64,000 nt of DNA from Clostridium cylindrosporum DSM 605 (GCF_001047375.1 NZ_LFVU01000027.1:62001-126000); one strand, 5' to 3'. Counted from the stretch's first letter, positions 1 through 8,344 are shown. The notes: a model not told the origin generated them from the sequence alone. Made by a program: numbers and translations.

Positions 1-85
1 CAATAACGCAAGAAGTCAAATTAGAAAAATAGAAAGAGACGAGATAGTAGAGGAACTTCTAAAAAGTTACTTAAAGGATAAATAA
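1..85 (+). CDS. IreB-family (UPF0297/YrzL) protein, C-terminal fragment
   Basis: Only the last 27 codons are in the window; the frame starts at base 2 and the stop TAA is at 83-85. The visible end, with the pattern IRKxERDEIxEELL, matches the C-terminus of the IreB/YrzL family, small cytoplasmic proteins that in some Firmicutes are phosphorylated by PASTA-domain Ser/Thr kinases. In many Firmicutes this gene lies directly before ruvX, as it does here. The identification rests on that short tail and on gene order. Confidence 0.75.
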   Translation, partial: NNARSQIRKIERDEIVEELLKSYLKDK

Positions 86-112
86 TTTTAGAGTATATTA
101 TTTTACAATAAT

Positions 113-141
113 TAACGGTGCAGCTATGTACCGTTAAAATT
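113..141 (+). terminator. Weak intergenic hairpin before ruvX
   Basis: TAACGGT (113-119) pairs perfectly with ACCGTTA (130-136) around a 10-nt loop, followed by AAATTTTTA. The run of T is short and is broken by A, so this could be an attenuating or processing hairpin rather than a full terminator. The genes on either side are often cotranscribed in related genomes. Confidence 0.3.
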
Positions 142-158
142 TTTATTGGAGGAAAGTT

Positions 159-575
159 ATGAGGACAATAGGACTTGATCTTGGTACTAAAACCATAGGG
201 GTTGCTGTAAGTGATCCATTAGGATGGACTGCACAGGGAGTAAAAACAATTCAAAGAATTGGACTAAAAAAAGATATAGAAGAAATAAAAAATATTATAA
301 ATGAGTATTCAGTTAGCAAAATTGTACTTGGTATGCCTAAAAATATGAACGGTACAGTAGGAGAAGCTGGTGAGAGAAGTTTAGCATTTGCAGAGGCTTT
401 AAAAAACAAAACAGGACTAGAAGTAATACTACAAGATGAAAGGTTAACAACTGCAGCAGCACAAAGAACTTTAATTGAAGCAGATATGTCTAGAAAAAAG
501 AGAAAAAAGGTAGTAGACACCGTAGCAGCTACCTATATTCTCCAAACTTACCTAGATAGAGTATCCAAGCTATAG
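159..575 (+). CDS. ruvX: YqgF/RuvX family Holliday junction resolvase-like protein
   Basis: This is a 138-residue RNase H-fold protein, the usual size for YqgF/RuvX. The N-terminal GLDLGTKTIGVAVSD motif carries the first catalytic Asp, QDERLTT carries the conserved Glu/Arg region, and VDTVAA near residue 120 supplies the C-terminal Asp. The family is implicated in Holliday junction resolution or in 16S rRNA 5' end processing; which applies here cannot be read from sequence. The ATG at 159 has a good GGAGGAAAG site upstream. It lies between an IreB-like gene and a DUF1292 gene, the classic Firmicute order. Confidence 0.93.
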   Translation: MRTIGLDLGTKTIGVAVSDPLGWTAQGVKTIQRIGLKKDIEEIKNIINEYSVSKIVLGMPKNMNGTVGEAGERSLAFAEALKNKTGLEVILQDERLTTAAAQRTLIEADMSRKKRKKVVDTVAATYILQTYLDRVSKL

Positions 576-581
576 ATAAAG

Positions 582-611
582 TTGACAAAAGAGGTACTAA
601 AACATTAGAAT
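582..611 (+). promoter_or_regulatory. Sigma-A-like promoter for the DUF1292 gene
   Basis: TTGACA (582-587) is followed after 18 nt by TAGAAT (606-611). It starts just after the ruvX stop codon and about 33 nt before the next start codon, so it can drive the DUF1292 gene independently. Confidence 0.6.
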
Positions 612-643
612 GGTTAATATAATTAAGAATAGAGGTGTTTTAC

Positions 644-922
644 ATGGAAGAAAATACAAACATCATAAGCCTTACTGATGAAGAAGGTGTAGAAAGAGAT
701 TTCGAAGTTATAACTGTGCTTAATGTTGATAATACAGAATACGCAATTCTATACGACGTAGAAGCTGGAGATGAAGAAGATTCAGCAGTTGTTTTTAGAA
801 TAGGTAAGGATGCAGAAGGTTCAGATATCCTTGAAGTTGTAGAAGATGATAGCGAATTTGATAAGGTTGCTGATGTATACCAAGAATGGCTAGATTCAGA
901 AGACGCTGAAGACGAAGAATAA
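644..922 (+). CDS. DUF1292 (YrzB-like) acidic protein
   Basis: This 92-residue, strongly acidic protein contains the DUF1292 pattern (ISLTDEEGVERDFEVI, then YAILYDVEAGDEEDSAVVFRIG). The family is cytoplasmic and of unknown function. The ATG at 644 is preferred over an in-frame GTG at 635 because the AGAGGTG ribosome site (631-637) lies 6 nt before it and overlaps the GTG. The tail is almost wholly Asp/Glu. Conserved order IreB-ruvX-DUF1292 supports the call. Confidence 0.88.
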   Translation: MEENTNIISLTDEEGVERDFEVITVLNVDNTEYAILYDVEAGDEEDSAVVFRIGKDAEGSDILEVVEDDSEFDKVADVYQEWLDSEDAEDEE

Positions 923-930
923 TATTTAAG

Positions 931-977
931 AGAGACTTTCCATAAAAGGATACCTTTTAGGAAAGTCTCTTGTTTTT
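931..977 (+). terminator. Strong rho-independent terminator
   Basis: AGAGACTTTCC (931-941) pairs with GGAAAGTCTCT (960-970), and an inner AAAAGG/CCTTTT helix (944-949/953-958) closes on a 3-nt loop. TGTTTTT follows. It closes the ruvX-DUF1292 unit; the next ribosome site begins at its last T residues. Confidence 0.9.
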
Positions 978-988
978 AGGAGGAGACA

Positions 989-1675
989 ATGGCTGTTGAA
1001 ATAGGTGGAGAAAAGATAAATGCAATATTCTTAAGAAGATTAAATAGGTTTGAAGCTGAGGTTTTAGTAGATGATAAGATAGAAATTGCACATGTTGCAA
1101 ATACAGGAAGAATGGCTGAAATGCTTCATACAGGTGTTGAGGTAATTCTACAAGCTTCAAATAATCCAAAGAGAAAAACAAAGTATTCTTTAATGTTTGT
1201 TAATAAAAAAGATAAGCTTATTTGTATTAAATCTGCCCTTGCAAATAACGTTTTTGAAGATGCTTTTAATAATAATAAAATAAATTGGGTAAGTGGAACA
1301 ATAAAAAGGGAAGTAACATATAAAAATAGTAGATTTGATTTCCTAGTTGAAGGTGAAGAAAAGTGTTTTATTGAGGTTAAATGTGGAACATATGAAGAGG
1401 ATGGTATACTTAAGTTTCCAGATGCTCCAACTAGTAGAGGTAGAAAGCATATAGGAGAGTTAATAAATGCTAAGGAAAATGGATATAAAGGTGCTATTGT
1501 AATTATTGGTTTTATGGATTACATCACAGAATTTACCCCAAATTATAAGATAGATGAAAGATTTGGGGTAATGCTAAAAGAAGCACTTGATATCGGTATT
1601 GGTGTACATGTTTATAGATGTAGTATTAAGGTTGACAGTATTGAACTTTCAGATGAAATATCCTATTATTTTTAG
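989..1675 (+). CDS. sfsA: SfsA family DNA/RNA nuclease
   Basis: The product is 228 residues, the typical SfsA length. An N-terminal OB-like part contains RFxAxVxVDxxxxxAHVxNTGRM, and the C-terminal PD-(D/E)XK-like core contains CFIEVKCGTY, where the E and K are the expected nuclease residues. SfsA was named for stimulating sugar fermentation in E. coli; later work described nuclease activity. The role in Firmicutes is not established. The ATG follows AGGAGGAG directly after the preceding terminator, so it is probably transcribed by a promoter overlapping that region or by read-through. Confidence 0.92.
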   Translation: MAVEIGGEKINAIFLRRLNRFEAEVLVDDKIEIAHVANTGRMAEMLHTGVEVILQASNNPKRKTKYSLMFVNKKDKLICIKSALANNVFEDAFNNNKINWVSGTIKREVTYKNSRFDFLVEGEEKCFIEVKCGTYEEDGILKFPDAPTSRGRKHIGELINAKENGYKGAIVIIGFMDYITEFTPNYKIDERFGVMLKEALDIGIGVHVYRCSIKVDSIELSDEISYYF

Positions 1676-1678
1676 GTA

Positions 1679-1707
1679 TTGACATTGATTATCAATTACT
1701 TTATAAT
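1679..1707 (+). promoter_or_regulatory. feoAB promoter with Fur-type operator in the spacer
   Basis: TTGACA (1679-1684), a 17-nt spacer and TATAAT (1702-1707) form a consensus sigma-A promoter beginning just after sfsA ends. The spacer contains the perfect palindrome ATTGAT-T-ATCAAT (1684-1696), a 6-1-6 element like Fur boxes. The word TTGATTAT in it recurs in the operator in front of fur (4074-4081). Iron-bound Fur would block polymerase here. Confidence 0.75.
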
Positions 1708-1747
1708 AATATTAAATAAAAGACGCAGGAATTATATAAAGTTTGAT

Positions 1748-1762
1748 TGAGAATGATTTTCG
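1748..1762 (+). promoter_or_regulatory. Candidate second Fur box in the feoA leader
   Basis: The 15-mer TGAGAATGATTTTCG matches the classic 7-1-7 Fur box (TGATAATnATTATCA) at 11 of 14 defined positions. It lies in the 5' untranslated region just before the feoA ribosome site, and would add a downstream roadblock to the spacer operator. Confidence 0.55.
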
Positions 1763-1778
1763 TTTTGGAGGGAAGAAT

Positions 1779-1997
1779 ATGAAATTATCAGATGCAAAAA
1801 GAGGACAAAGTATTCTTATTAAAAAAATAAATGACGCTAATATCAAAATACAGGCTATAAGACTTGGACTTTATGAAGGGGCTAAGGTTAATTGCTCAGC
1901 AAAAATACCCTTTGGACCAGTAGTTTTAAGTAGTAGAATGCAAGAAATTGCAATAGGGAGAAATTTAGCAGAAAATATTGAAATAGAACTAATGTAG
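1779..1997 (+). CDS. feoA: FeoA, SH3-like ferrous iron transport accessory protein
   Basis: This is a 72-residue FeoA domain protein (MKLSDAKRGQ... RLGLYEGAKV...), a small SH3-like cytoplasmic partner of FeoB. An in-frame ATG at 1743 would overlap the Fur box and has no ribosome site; ATG 1779 follows GGAGGG (1767-1772) with ideal spacing. It is the first gene of an iron-controlled operon, 15 nt before feoB. Confidence 0.93.
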   Translation: MKLSDAKRGQSILIKKINDANIKIQAIRLGLYEGAKVNCSAKIPFGPVVLSSRMQEIAIGRNLAENIEIELM

Positions 1998-2012
1998 TGG
2001 AGGCAGTAGAAA

Positions 2013-3854
2013 ATGAGTTGTTGTCAAGAATTAAAAATTGATATACCAAAGGGTGCAAAAACAATAGTACTTGCAGGTAACCCAAATGTTGGTAAGTCTG
2101 TATTCTTTAATGCATTAACAGGAATATATGTAGATGTTTCAAACTTTTCAGGAACAACAGTTGATATATCACATGGAAAGTTTAAAAATGATGTAGTAAT
2201 AGATACACCTGGAGTTTATGGAGTATCATCATTTAACGATGAGGAAAGAGTTGCAAAGGATGTTATATTAACAGGGGATATAATACTTAATGTAGTTGAC
2301 GCTCTTCATATAGAAAGAGACCTTTTCCTAACAAAACAAATTATAGATTCAGGAAAAAAAGTAATAGTTGCTCTTAATATGATGGACGACGTAGAGAGAA
2401 ATGGTATAAAGCTAGACATAGACAAGCTAAGTAATCTTTTAGGAGTACCAGTTATACCTACAGTTGCAACAAAGGGAAAGGGATTAGCTGAAGTAAAAGA
2501 AAAAATTTACTCAGCTAAGGTAGGAAATATTAACTCCCATATAGAAGATATAATTAGGGAGTATAAAAACATAGTTGAAATTGAAAGTGAAGCCTTAATG
2601 ATAGGTGAAGAGGACGAGGCTACGCTTGAAAAGTACAAAATAGAGTCACCAAATAAAAGAGAAGAGATATATAGTTCTAGAAGACAAGAAGTTGATAGTA
2701 TAGTTAAAAGTATAATAATTACAGATGCTAGTGGTAAAAGCATTAGAGAAAAAATAGGTTACTATATGTTAAGTCCTTTAACAGGTATACCAATACTACT
2801 TGCTATACTATATGTTATGTTTAAGGTTATAGGTACATTTGTAGCTGGAGATCTTGTTGATTTTCTTTTAAGTAATTTCTTTCAACCAATTTTCGAACCA
2901 TTTGTTAGAGGTATAGTATCCTCAGTTGTAGGAGATAGTGGATTTATATATAAGCTTCTTGCAGGAGAATTTGGAGTTATTACATTAACAGTAAGTTATG
3001 TATTTGGGCTTCTACTTCCTCTAGTTGTAGCATTCTATTTATTCATGGCTATAATGGAGGATTCAGGATATCTTCCAAGACTTGCAGCACTTACAGATAG
3101 AGTGTTATCATTTTTCGGACTAAACGGTAGAGCGGTAATTCCTATGATACTTGGATTTGGTTGTGTAACAATGGCTACTATAACAACAAGACTTCTTGGA
3201 ACAAGAAGAGAAAAGGTAATAGCTACGGCACTTCTTGGTCTTACTATTCCATGTTCGGCTCAAATTGGTGTTATAGCAGGGTTAATTTCACCTCTTGGAG
3301 CTAAATATATGACAATATATCTACTTACAATCCTTGTTGTCTTTGTTGCTGCAGGAACTATACTTAATAAGGTTTTACCAGGAAATTCATCAGACCTTTT
3401 TATAGATCTTTCGCCTATTAGAGTACCAAAGGTTTCTAATGTTTTATTAAAAACATGGACAAAGACTAAGATGTTTGTAATGGAAGCAACGCCTTTGTTT
3501 GCACTAGGAGCTGTAATAATTACTGTACTTAATGAAGCCCATATTTTAGTGTGGATTCAAAATGCTGTAGCACCAATAACAGAGAACTTCCTAGGTCTTC
3601 CAAAGGAAGCAGCAACAGCTTTTGTTATGGGTATTATAAGAAGAGACTTTGGGGCAGCAGGACTTACAGCACTTACACTTACACCTGTGCAAACAATAGT
3701 TTCTCTAGTAACAATTACTTTATTTGTTCCTTGTATAGCTGCTATTATGATTATATTTAAGGAAAGAAGTAAAACAGAGGCTATAAGTATTTGGCTTGGA
3801 AGCTTTATCCTTGCATTTATAATTGGTGGAGCACTGGCTCAAATATTAATGTAA
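2013..3854 (+). CDS. feoB: FeoB, ferrous iron transporter
   Basis: The 613-residue protein has an N-terminal GTP-binding domain with G1 GNPNVGKS (residues 22-29), a GTT region, G3 DTPGVYG and G4 NMMD. About eight membrane segments follow from residue ~255, including two Gate motifs around ILGFGCVTMAT and ALGAVIITV. It imports Fe2+ across the cytoplasmic membrane. It lies 15 nt after feoA, with a Cys-rich small gene behind it. The length is slightly short of E. coli FeoB, as usual for Clostridia, and a CC pair occurs at residues 3-4. Confidence 0.95.
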   Translation: MSCCQELKIDIPKGAKTIVLAGNPNVGKSVFFNALTGIYVDVSNFSGTTVDISHGKFKNDVVIDTPGVYGVSSFNDEERVAKDVILTGDIILNVVDALHIERDLFLTKQIIDSGKKVIVALNMMDDVERNGIKLDIDKLSNLLGVPVIPTVATKGKGLAEVKEKIYSAKVGNINSHIEDIIREYKNIVEIESEALMIGEEDEATLEKYKIESPNKREEIYSSRRQEVDSIVKSIIITDASGKSIREKIGYYMLSPLTGIPILLAILYVMFKVIGTFVAGDLVDFLLSNFFQPIFEPFVRGIVSSVVGDSGFIYKLLAGEFGVITLTVSYVFGLLLPLVVAFYLFMAIMEDSGYLPRLAALTDRVLSFFGLNGRAVIPMILGFGCVTMATITTRLLGTRREKVIATALLGLTIPCSAQIGVIAGLISPLGAKYMTIYLLTILVVFVAAGTILNKVLPGNSSDLFIDLSPIRVPKVSNVLLKTWTKTKMFVMEATPLFALGAVIITVLNEAHILVWIQNAVAPITENFLGLPKEAATAFVMGIIRRDFGAAGLTALTLTPVQTIVSLVTITLFVPCIAAIMIIFKERSKTEAISIWLGSFILAFIIGGALAQILM

Positions 3855-3867
3855 TAGGGGTGACTAT

Positions 3868-4011
3868 ATGGAAATAAAATGTCCAACCTGTGGCTATTTA
3901 GCTAAAGATACTGTAGTTTGTCCAAGATGCAGAGCAAACTTAGCATGTAGCGCAGCATGTTCAGGAAATTGTCTTTCCTGCTCTTCATCTAAGGTTAAAA
4001 ATAAAAAATAA
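3868..4011 (+). CDS. Tiny Cys-rich protein linked to feoB
   Basis: This 47-residue ORF has eight cysteines. Two CxxC pairs (C5/C8 and C18/C21) look like a zinc ribbon, and a second cluster C27-x3-C31-x3-C35-x2-C38 could bind zinc or an Fe-S cluster. The tail is basic. The ATG lies 13 nt after the feoB stop behind AGGGGTGA, and a strong terminator follows, so it is the last gene of the iron operon. I do not recognise a named family. A role as a FeoC-like or FeoB-associated metal-sensing partner is inferred only from position and cysteines. Confidence 0.75.
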   Translation: MEIKCPTCGYLAKDTVVCPRCRANLACSAACSGNCLSCSSSKVKNKK

Positions 4012-4023
4012 CGTTAATATAAG

Positions 4024-4058
4024 ATATACTCCTATACTTTAGGAGTATATTTTTGTTT
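4024..4058 (+). terminator. Terminator of the feo operon
   Basis: ATATACTCCT (4024-4033) pairs perfectly with AGGAGTATAT (4041-4050), followed by TTTTGTTT. It isolates feoAB and the Cys-rich gene from fur. Confidence 0.88.
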
Positions 4059-4082
4059 AATAATCATTTTCAATTGATTATT
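4059..4082 (+). promoter_or_regulatory. Fur operator upstream of fur
   Basis: AATAATCA (4059-4066) and TGATTATT (4075-4082) form a perfect 8-bp inverted repeat around an 8-nt AT-rich spacer, just upstream of the fur -35 box. It shares TTGATTAT with the feoA operator, which points to negative autoregulation. Confidence 0.65.
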
Positions 4083-4084
4083 CC

Positions 4085-4113
4085 TTGACAATAAAGAAGC
4101 ATGACTGTAGAAT
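4085..4113 (+). promoter_or_regulatory. fur promoter
   Basis: TTGACA (4085-4090), a 17-nt spacer and TAGAAT (4108-4113) lie 42 nt before the fur start. A TATAAT at 4114-4119 has a 23-nt spacing and is a less likely -10. Confidence 0.6.
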
Positions 4114-4154
4114 TATAATAATTGTAATTAAATTTATCATGTGAGGTGTAATAA

Positions 4155-4613
4155 ATGGCTATTTTTTCAAATGAAGAATATAATATTTTAAAAGAACAGA
4201 TGAAGACACAAGGCTATAAGCTTACACCACAAAGAAGAGCGGTACTTGATGTAGTAGTTGAAAACGAAGGAAAACATCTGTCTACGGAAGAAGTTTATGA
4301 TATAGTTAAAATAGATTGTCCTGAAATAGGACTTGCAACAGTTTATAGAACCCTTCAACTTCTTGAGAAAATAGGGGTGATATGTAAGCTTAATTTTGAT
4401 GATGGATGCAGTAGATATGAACTTGTTCATTCTAATGAAACACATCAGCATCACCATTTAATATGCAACATATGTGGCTCAGTAGAAGAGGTTGAGGATG
4501 TATTACTTGAAAGTCTTGAAAACAAAGTGGAGACTAAGTATGACTTTAAAATAACAAATCATGATGTTAAATTTTATGGTATATGCACAAAGTGTTCTAA
4601 AAAAGATAAATAG
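4155..4613 (+). CDS. fur: Fur family transcriptional regulator
   Basis: This 152-residue metalloregulator has an N-terminal winged helix (LTPQRRAVLDVV at ~23-34 and LATVYRTLQLLEKIG at ~60-74) and a C-terminal dimerization domain. Metal ligands include H97, H99, H100 and H101 in the HQHHH stretch, and the structural zinc pairs C104/C107 and C144/C147. Its place directly after feoAB, and its own operator, favour an iron-sensing Fur over PerR or Zur. The Fur/PerR subtype cannot be settled by eye. The ribosome site is GTGAGGTG. Confidence 0.9.
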   Translation: MAIFSNEEYNILKEQMKTQGYKLTPQRRAVLDVVVENEGKHLSTEEVYDIVKIDCPEIGLATVYRTLQLLEKIGVICKLNFDDGCSRYELVHSNETHQHHHLICNICGSVEEVEDVLLESLENKVETKYDFKITNHDVKFYGICTKCSKKDK

Positions 4614-4745
4614 TTTTAATAAATATTTATTATGTACATAATTATAATAGACGAAATATTAAAATAGTATAAACATTATACTTGAAAGGTATAATTTTAT
4701 TTATATAGGTGATCGGTTGACTTGAAATAAGGAGGGAAGATATAT

Positions 4746-6410
4746 TTGAGTAGAAAAGAAAAAGTAAAAGTTATTCCTCTAGGTGGAGTTAACGAAATCG
4801 GAAAAAACATGACGGTAATCGAGACGAAAAATGAAATCGTAATAGTAGATTGTGGTCTTGCATTTCCAGATGAAGAGATGTACGGTGTTGATATTGTAAT
4901 TCCAGACGTATCTTATCTAATAAAGAACAAGGATAAGGTTAAGGGAGTTGTGTTGACACATGGTCATGAAGATCATATAGGAGCTCTTCCTTATTTTTTA
5001 AAGCAGCTTAATGTACCAGTTTACAGCACAAGACTTACTATTGGTATAATTGAGACTAAGCTTAAGGAGCACGGAATATTAAGCTCATCAACTTTAAAAG
5101 TAGTTAGTCCAAGGGACATTATAAGCTTTGATGAAATTAGTGTAGAGTTTATAAGAAATAATCATAGTATTCCAGATTCATGTTCACTTGCAATACATAC
5201 TCCAGCAGGGATAATAATTCATACAGGAGACTTTAAAGTTGATTACACTCCTATAAATGGAGACGTAATGGATCTTGGAAGATTTGCAGAACTTAGTAAG
5301 AAAGGGATATTACTATTACTTGCTGACAGTACTAATGTAGAAAGACCAGGAAGTACAGTATCAGAGAAAGCTGTTGGAGACACTTTTATGAGAATGTTCT
5401 CAGAGGCTACAGGTAGAGTGATAGTAGCAACTTTTGCATCTAATGTACATAGAATACAACAAATCATTGACGCAGCCTATAAGTATAGAAGAAAGGTTGC
5501 TATATCAGGAAGAAGTATTGAGAATATAGTTGAGGTTGCACGTACACTTGGTTATTTAAATGGACCAGAGGATATATTTGTAAGCATTGATGATATAGAA
5601 AAGTATCCTAAGAATAAGATTGTAATTATTACAACTGGAAGTCAAGGTGAACCTATGTCAGCCCTTTCTAGAATGAGTAATTCAGAACATAGAAAGGTGG
5701 AGATTATAGAAGGAGATTTAATAATAATTTCTGCTTCTCCAATACCAGGTAATGAAAAGCTTATATCAAAGGTTATTAATCAACTATTCAAAAAAGGTGC
5801 AAATGTTATTTATGAATCAATCTCTCATATTCATGTATCAGGACACGCATTTCAAGAGGAGTTAAAGCTTATACATTCAATTACAAAGCCAAAATTCTTT
5901 ATGCCAGTACACGGTGAATACAGACACTTAAAACAGCATTCTAACTTAGCCCAAAAAATGGGTATGAATAAATCGAATGTATTTATTTTAGATTTAGGTC
6001 AAACACTTGAATTAACTAGGGATAGCGCAAGAATTAATGGAAATGTTGCAGCAGGTCAGGTTCTAGTTGACGGGTTAGGTGTTGGAGACGTTGGAAATAT
6101 TGTTTTAAGAGATAGAAAGCATCTTTCACAGGATGGTATATTAACTGTTGTTGTAACTATAGATAGAACAACAGGTAAGGTAATTGCAGGTCCAGATATA
6201 ATATCAAGAGGATTTGTATATGTTAGAGAATCAGAACATTTAATGGATGAGGCAAAGATAATAGTAAGAAATTGCTTAGAGACTTGTCTTGAAAATCAAA
6301 TAAGAGAATGGTCAGCCTTAAAATCAAATATAAGAGATGAATTAAGAGATTACCTATATCAAAAAACAAAGAGAAAGCCTATGATACTTCCTATAATAAT
6401 GGAAGTTTAA
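4746..6410 (+). CDS. rnj: Ribonuclease J
   Basis: This is a 554-residue metallo-beta-lactamase/beta-CASP ribonuclease with 5'-3' exonuclease and endonuclease activity in mRNA turnover. The zinc motif HGHEDH spans residues ~72-77, with later metal-binding HTGDFKVDYTP and HVSGHA. A C-terminal RNase J domain follows. Translation starts at TTG 4746, where AAGGAGGG lies 8 nt upstream; no ATG fits. The 132-bp upstream gap contains a 14-bp palindrome (4629-4642) and an inverted repeat around a TATAAT, so it has its own control region. A terminator closes the gene. Confidence 0.94.
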   Translation: MSRKEKVKVIPLGGVNEIGKNMTVIETKNEIVIVDCGLAFPDEEMYGVDIVIPDVSYLIKNKDKVKGVVLTHGHEDHIGALPYFLKQLNVPVYSTRLTIGIIETKLKEHGILSSSTLKVVSPRDIISFDEISVEFIRNNHSIPDSCSLAIHTPAGIIIHTGDFKVDYTPINGDVMDLGRFAELSKKGILLLLADSTNVERPGSTVSEKAVGDTFMRMFSEATGRVIVATFASNVHRIQQIIDAAYKYRRKVAISGRSIENIVEVARTLGYLNGPEDIFVSIDDIEKYPKNKIVIITTGSQGEPMSALSRMSNSEHRKVEIIEGDLIIISASPIPGNEKLISKVINQLFKKGANVIYESISHIHVSGHAFQEELKLIHSITKPKFFMPVHGEYRHLKQHSNLAQKMGMNKSNVFILDLGQTLELTRDSARINGNVAAGQVLVDGLGVGDVGNIVLRDRKHLSQDGILTVVVTIDRTTGKVIAGPDIISRGFVYVRESEHLMDEAKIIVRNCLETCLENQIREWSALKSNIRDELRDYLYQKTKRKPMILPIIMEV

Positions 6411-6435
6411 AAAATCCCCACTGGGGATTTTTTTT
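6411..6435 (+). terminator. Terminator after rnj
   Basis: AAAATCCCC (6411-6419) pairs with GGGGATTTT (6423-6431) around a 3-nt loop, followed by T residues. It begins immediately after the rnj stop codon. Confidence 0.92.
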
Positions 6436-6470
6436 ATGTTATTATATAGGTAAAGGAGGAATTAGATGAA

Positions 6471-8336
6471 ATGATTTCCAGTGGTAAGATTAGAGGATAT
6501 TATAGGATAAAGCCTTCACATTATAGGAGGATTTGTTCTCTTTTAAGTAAATCTTTTTATATGATTTATGGGGGAGTCATATTATTAATTATGGCTATTA
6601 TTGCTTTCATGTATGTAATTACAATTAAAAAGGACTCATCAATATATACATATTTTATATTCTTAGTATCATCATTAATATTGTTCTATGTACTAATTAA
6701 TTTAATATTTATAAAGAGTAAAAAAATAAAAGGAATTTATATAGATTGTGATAATTATGAGATGCTATGGAATATTGTAAGGTCATTAACAGATAAGTTT
6801 AAAGGTGTAAAGATTCATAATATAATAATAACAGATGAATGTAAAGTAGACATAGTAACTCAGAAAAGATTTGGAGTATGGGGAAGAAAAAGAGCCTCGC
6901 TAGTTATAGGGCTTCCAATTCTACTCGGATATAGCGAAAAGGAAGTAGAGCTTGCAATTGCATTTGCTATTTGTAAAAGTTCTAAACATCATAAAAGAAA
7001 AAATAGAAAAATTAGAAATACATATTTATTCCTTGAATATATGTTTAATGATGATAAGGCATTAATAAAAACAAATAAAGTTTTTGATTTTTTTATGAAG
7101 CCCATTCTTAAAGGATTCTATATATTTTATAAGGAAGTTTCAGTACTAATAATTAGGGAAAATTATATAGAAACAGATGAAATTTTAATTAGAGAATACA
7201 CAAAAGAAGAGATTGCTAATATGATCTTGAAAAACTATGTTCATAGGTATTTGGTTGAAAATATATTTATAAAAAAAGTAAACAAAACACTTGAGGAAGA
7301 TGGAATGCCTCCAGAAAATATATTTACAATTATGAATGAATATTTAAATGAGAACATAAGTGGAAGAAATATTATTGAGGCGTTAAAGGTTATGAAAAAT
7401 TGTGATAGGGATACTCTTTTATTTATGGGTACATCACTTAATAGAATAGAACTTATAAATTATAAAATAGAAAATTTTCAGTATGAGTTTGGGGATAATG
7501 CTGCAAGAATTTTAGGTAAAAGTTTTGAAAAAATTATAAAAAAGTTTAATTCGGTTTGGTATAAAGAAAAGAAGAAACTTTGGAACACACTTTCAAAAAA
7601 GATTATAGGTGAAAAGGAAGTTTATGAAAAATTAGTAATTGCATTTTCAGCCTATCAATTGGAAGAAAAAGATTTCAAAACTTACATGGATTTAAGAGTG
7701 AAATTTGCAGGTATTAACACAGCAATAGTTGAAGGAAAAAAGCTTTGCCTTGCATATCCCTCAAATGCAGAGATAAGAAGTATTGTTGGAAAGCTACTTT
7801 TGTCAGGAGATAATTCTCAAGGAATAGATTATATAGAATCAGCAGTAAAACTAAACCCCTTTGTAGGAGTGGAAAGTTATAAAGATATAATAAATTACTA
7901 TATAAGAAAAGAAAATTATGAAACTGCTTCTAAATACGAAAAGGAATATACACGTATGAAGTTCCAATGTAAACAGGGAATAAAGGAGAGGGAAAGACCT
8001 AAAATTCATGAATCATCCTTTACTAAGTTAGATTTAGATAAGGAAAATTTAATGAATATAAAAGAATGCCTAGGAAAAAAAAAGTATGTAAATTATGCTT
8101 ATATTTCAAAACTTAAGTTATGCACATTTAAAAATATTCCACATTATATTCTTTGGGTTAAATTTAACTTAAACTTTTTTACAATGGAAGAAACTCTAAG
8201 AAGCAAGGATAAGGAAATAAAAAGCGATATAGGTATTAATAATTTAACTGTTATTCATTTAAATGGAGATAATTTTTATATGAAAGTTTTGTTAAGAAAT
8301 ATTAAAAAATGTAAAATATTTAGTAGATTGAGATGA
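6471..8336 (+). CDS. Membrane protein with degenerate M48 peptidase-like domain
   Basis: This 621-residue protein has two hydrophobic segments (~31-52 and ~59-81) and then a region resembling the M48 peptidase core. The phrase SLVIGLPILLGYSEKEVELAIA (residues ~143-164) matches the family's strand and helix before HExxH, but the zinc motif reads FAICK at 165-169, so both His and Glu are lost. The C-terminal third has TPR-like helical repeats (from ~420). It is lysine-rich and lies between rnj and typA. I expect a non-catalytic, possibly scaffolding membrane protein. The ATG at 6471 follows AAAGGAGG at a rather long spacing. Confidence 0.72.
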   Translation: MISSGKIRGYYRIKPSHYRRICSLLSKSFYMIYGGVILLIMAIIAFMYVITIKKDSSIYTYFIFLVSSLILFYVLINLIFIKSKKIKGIYIDCDNYEMLWNIVRSLTDKFKGVKIHNIIITDECKVDIVTQKRFGVWGRKRASLVIGLPILLGYSEKEVELAIAFAICKSSKHHKRKNRKIRNTYLFLEYMFNDDKALIKTNKVFDFFMKPILKGFYIFYKEVSVLIIRENYIETDEILIREYTKEEIANMILKNYVHRYLVENIFIKKVNKTLEEDGMPPENIFTIMNEYLNENISGRNIIEALKVMKNCDRDTLLFMGTSLNRIELINYKIENFQYEFGDNAARILGKSFEKIIKKFNSVWYKEKKKLWNTLSKKIIGEKEVYEKLVIAFSAYQLEEKDFKTYMDLRVKFAGINTAIVEGKKLCLAYPSNAEIRSIVGKLLLSGDNSQGIDYIESAVKLNPFVGVESYKDIINYYIRKENYETASKYEKEYTRMKFQCKQGIKERERPKIHESSFTKLDLDKENLMNIKECLGKKKYVNYAYISKLKLCTFKNIPHYILWVKFNLNFFTMEETLRSKDKEIKSDIGINNLTVIHLNGDNFYMKVLLRNIKKCKIFSRLR

Positions 8337-8344
8337 AACTTTCA

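Noticed and set aside
4629-4642. 14-bp palindrome before rnj as an operator
   Set aside because: It is perfect (ATTATGTACATAAT) but AT-rich and has no second copy that would point to a regulator.
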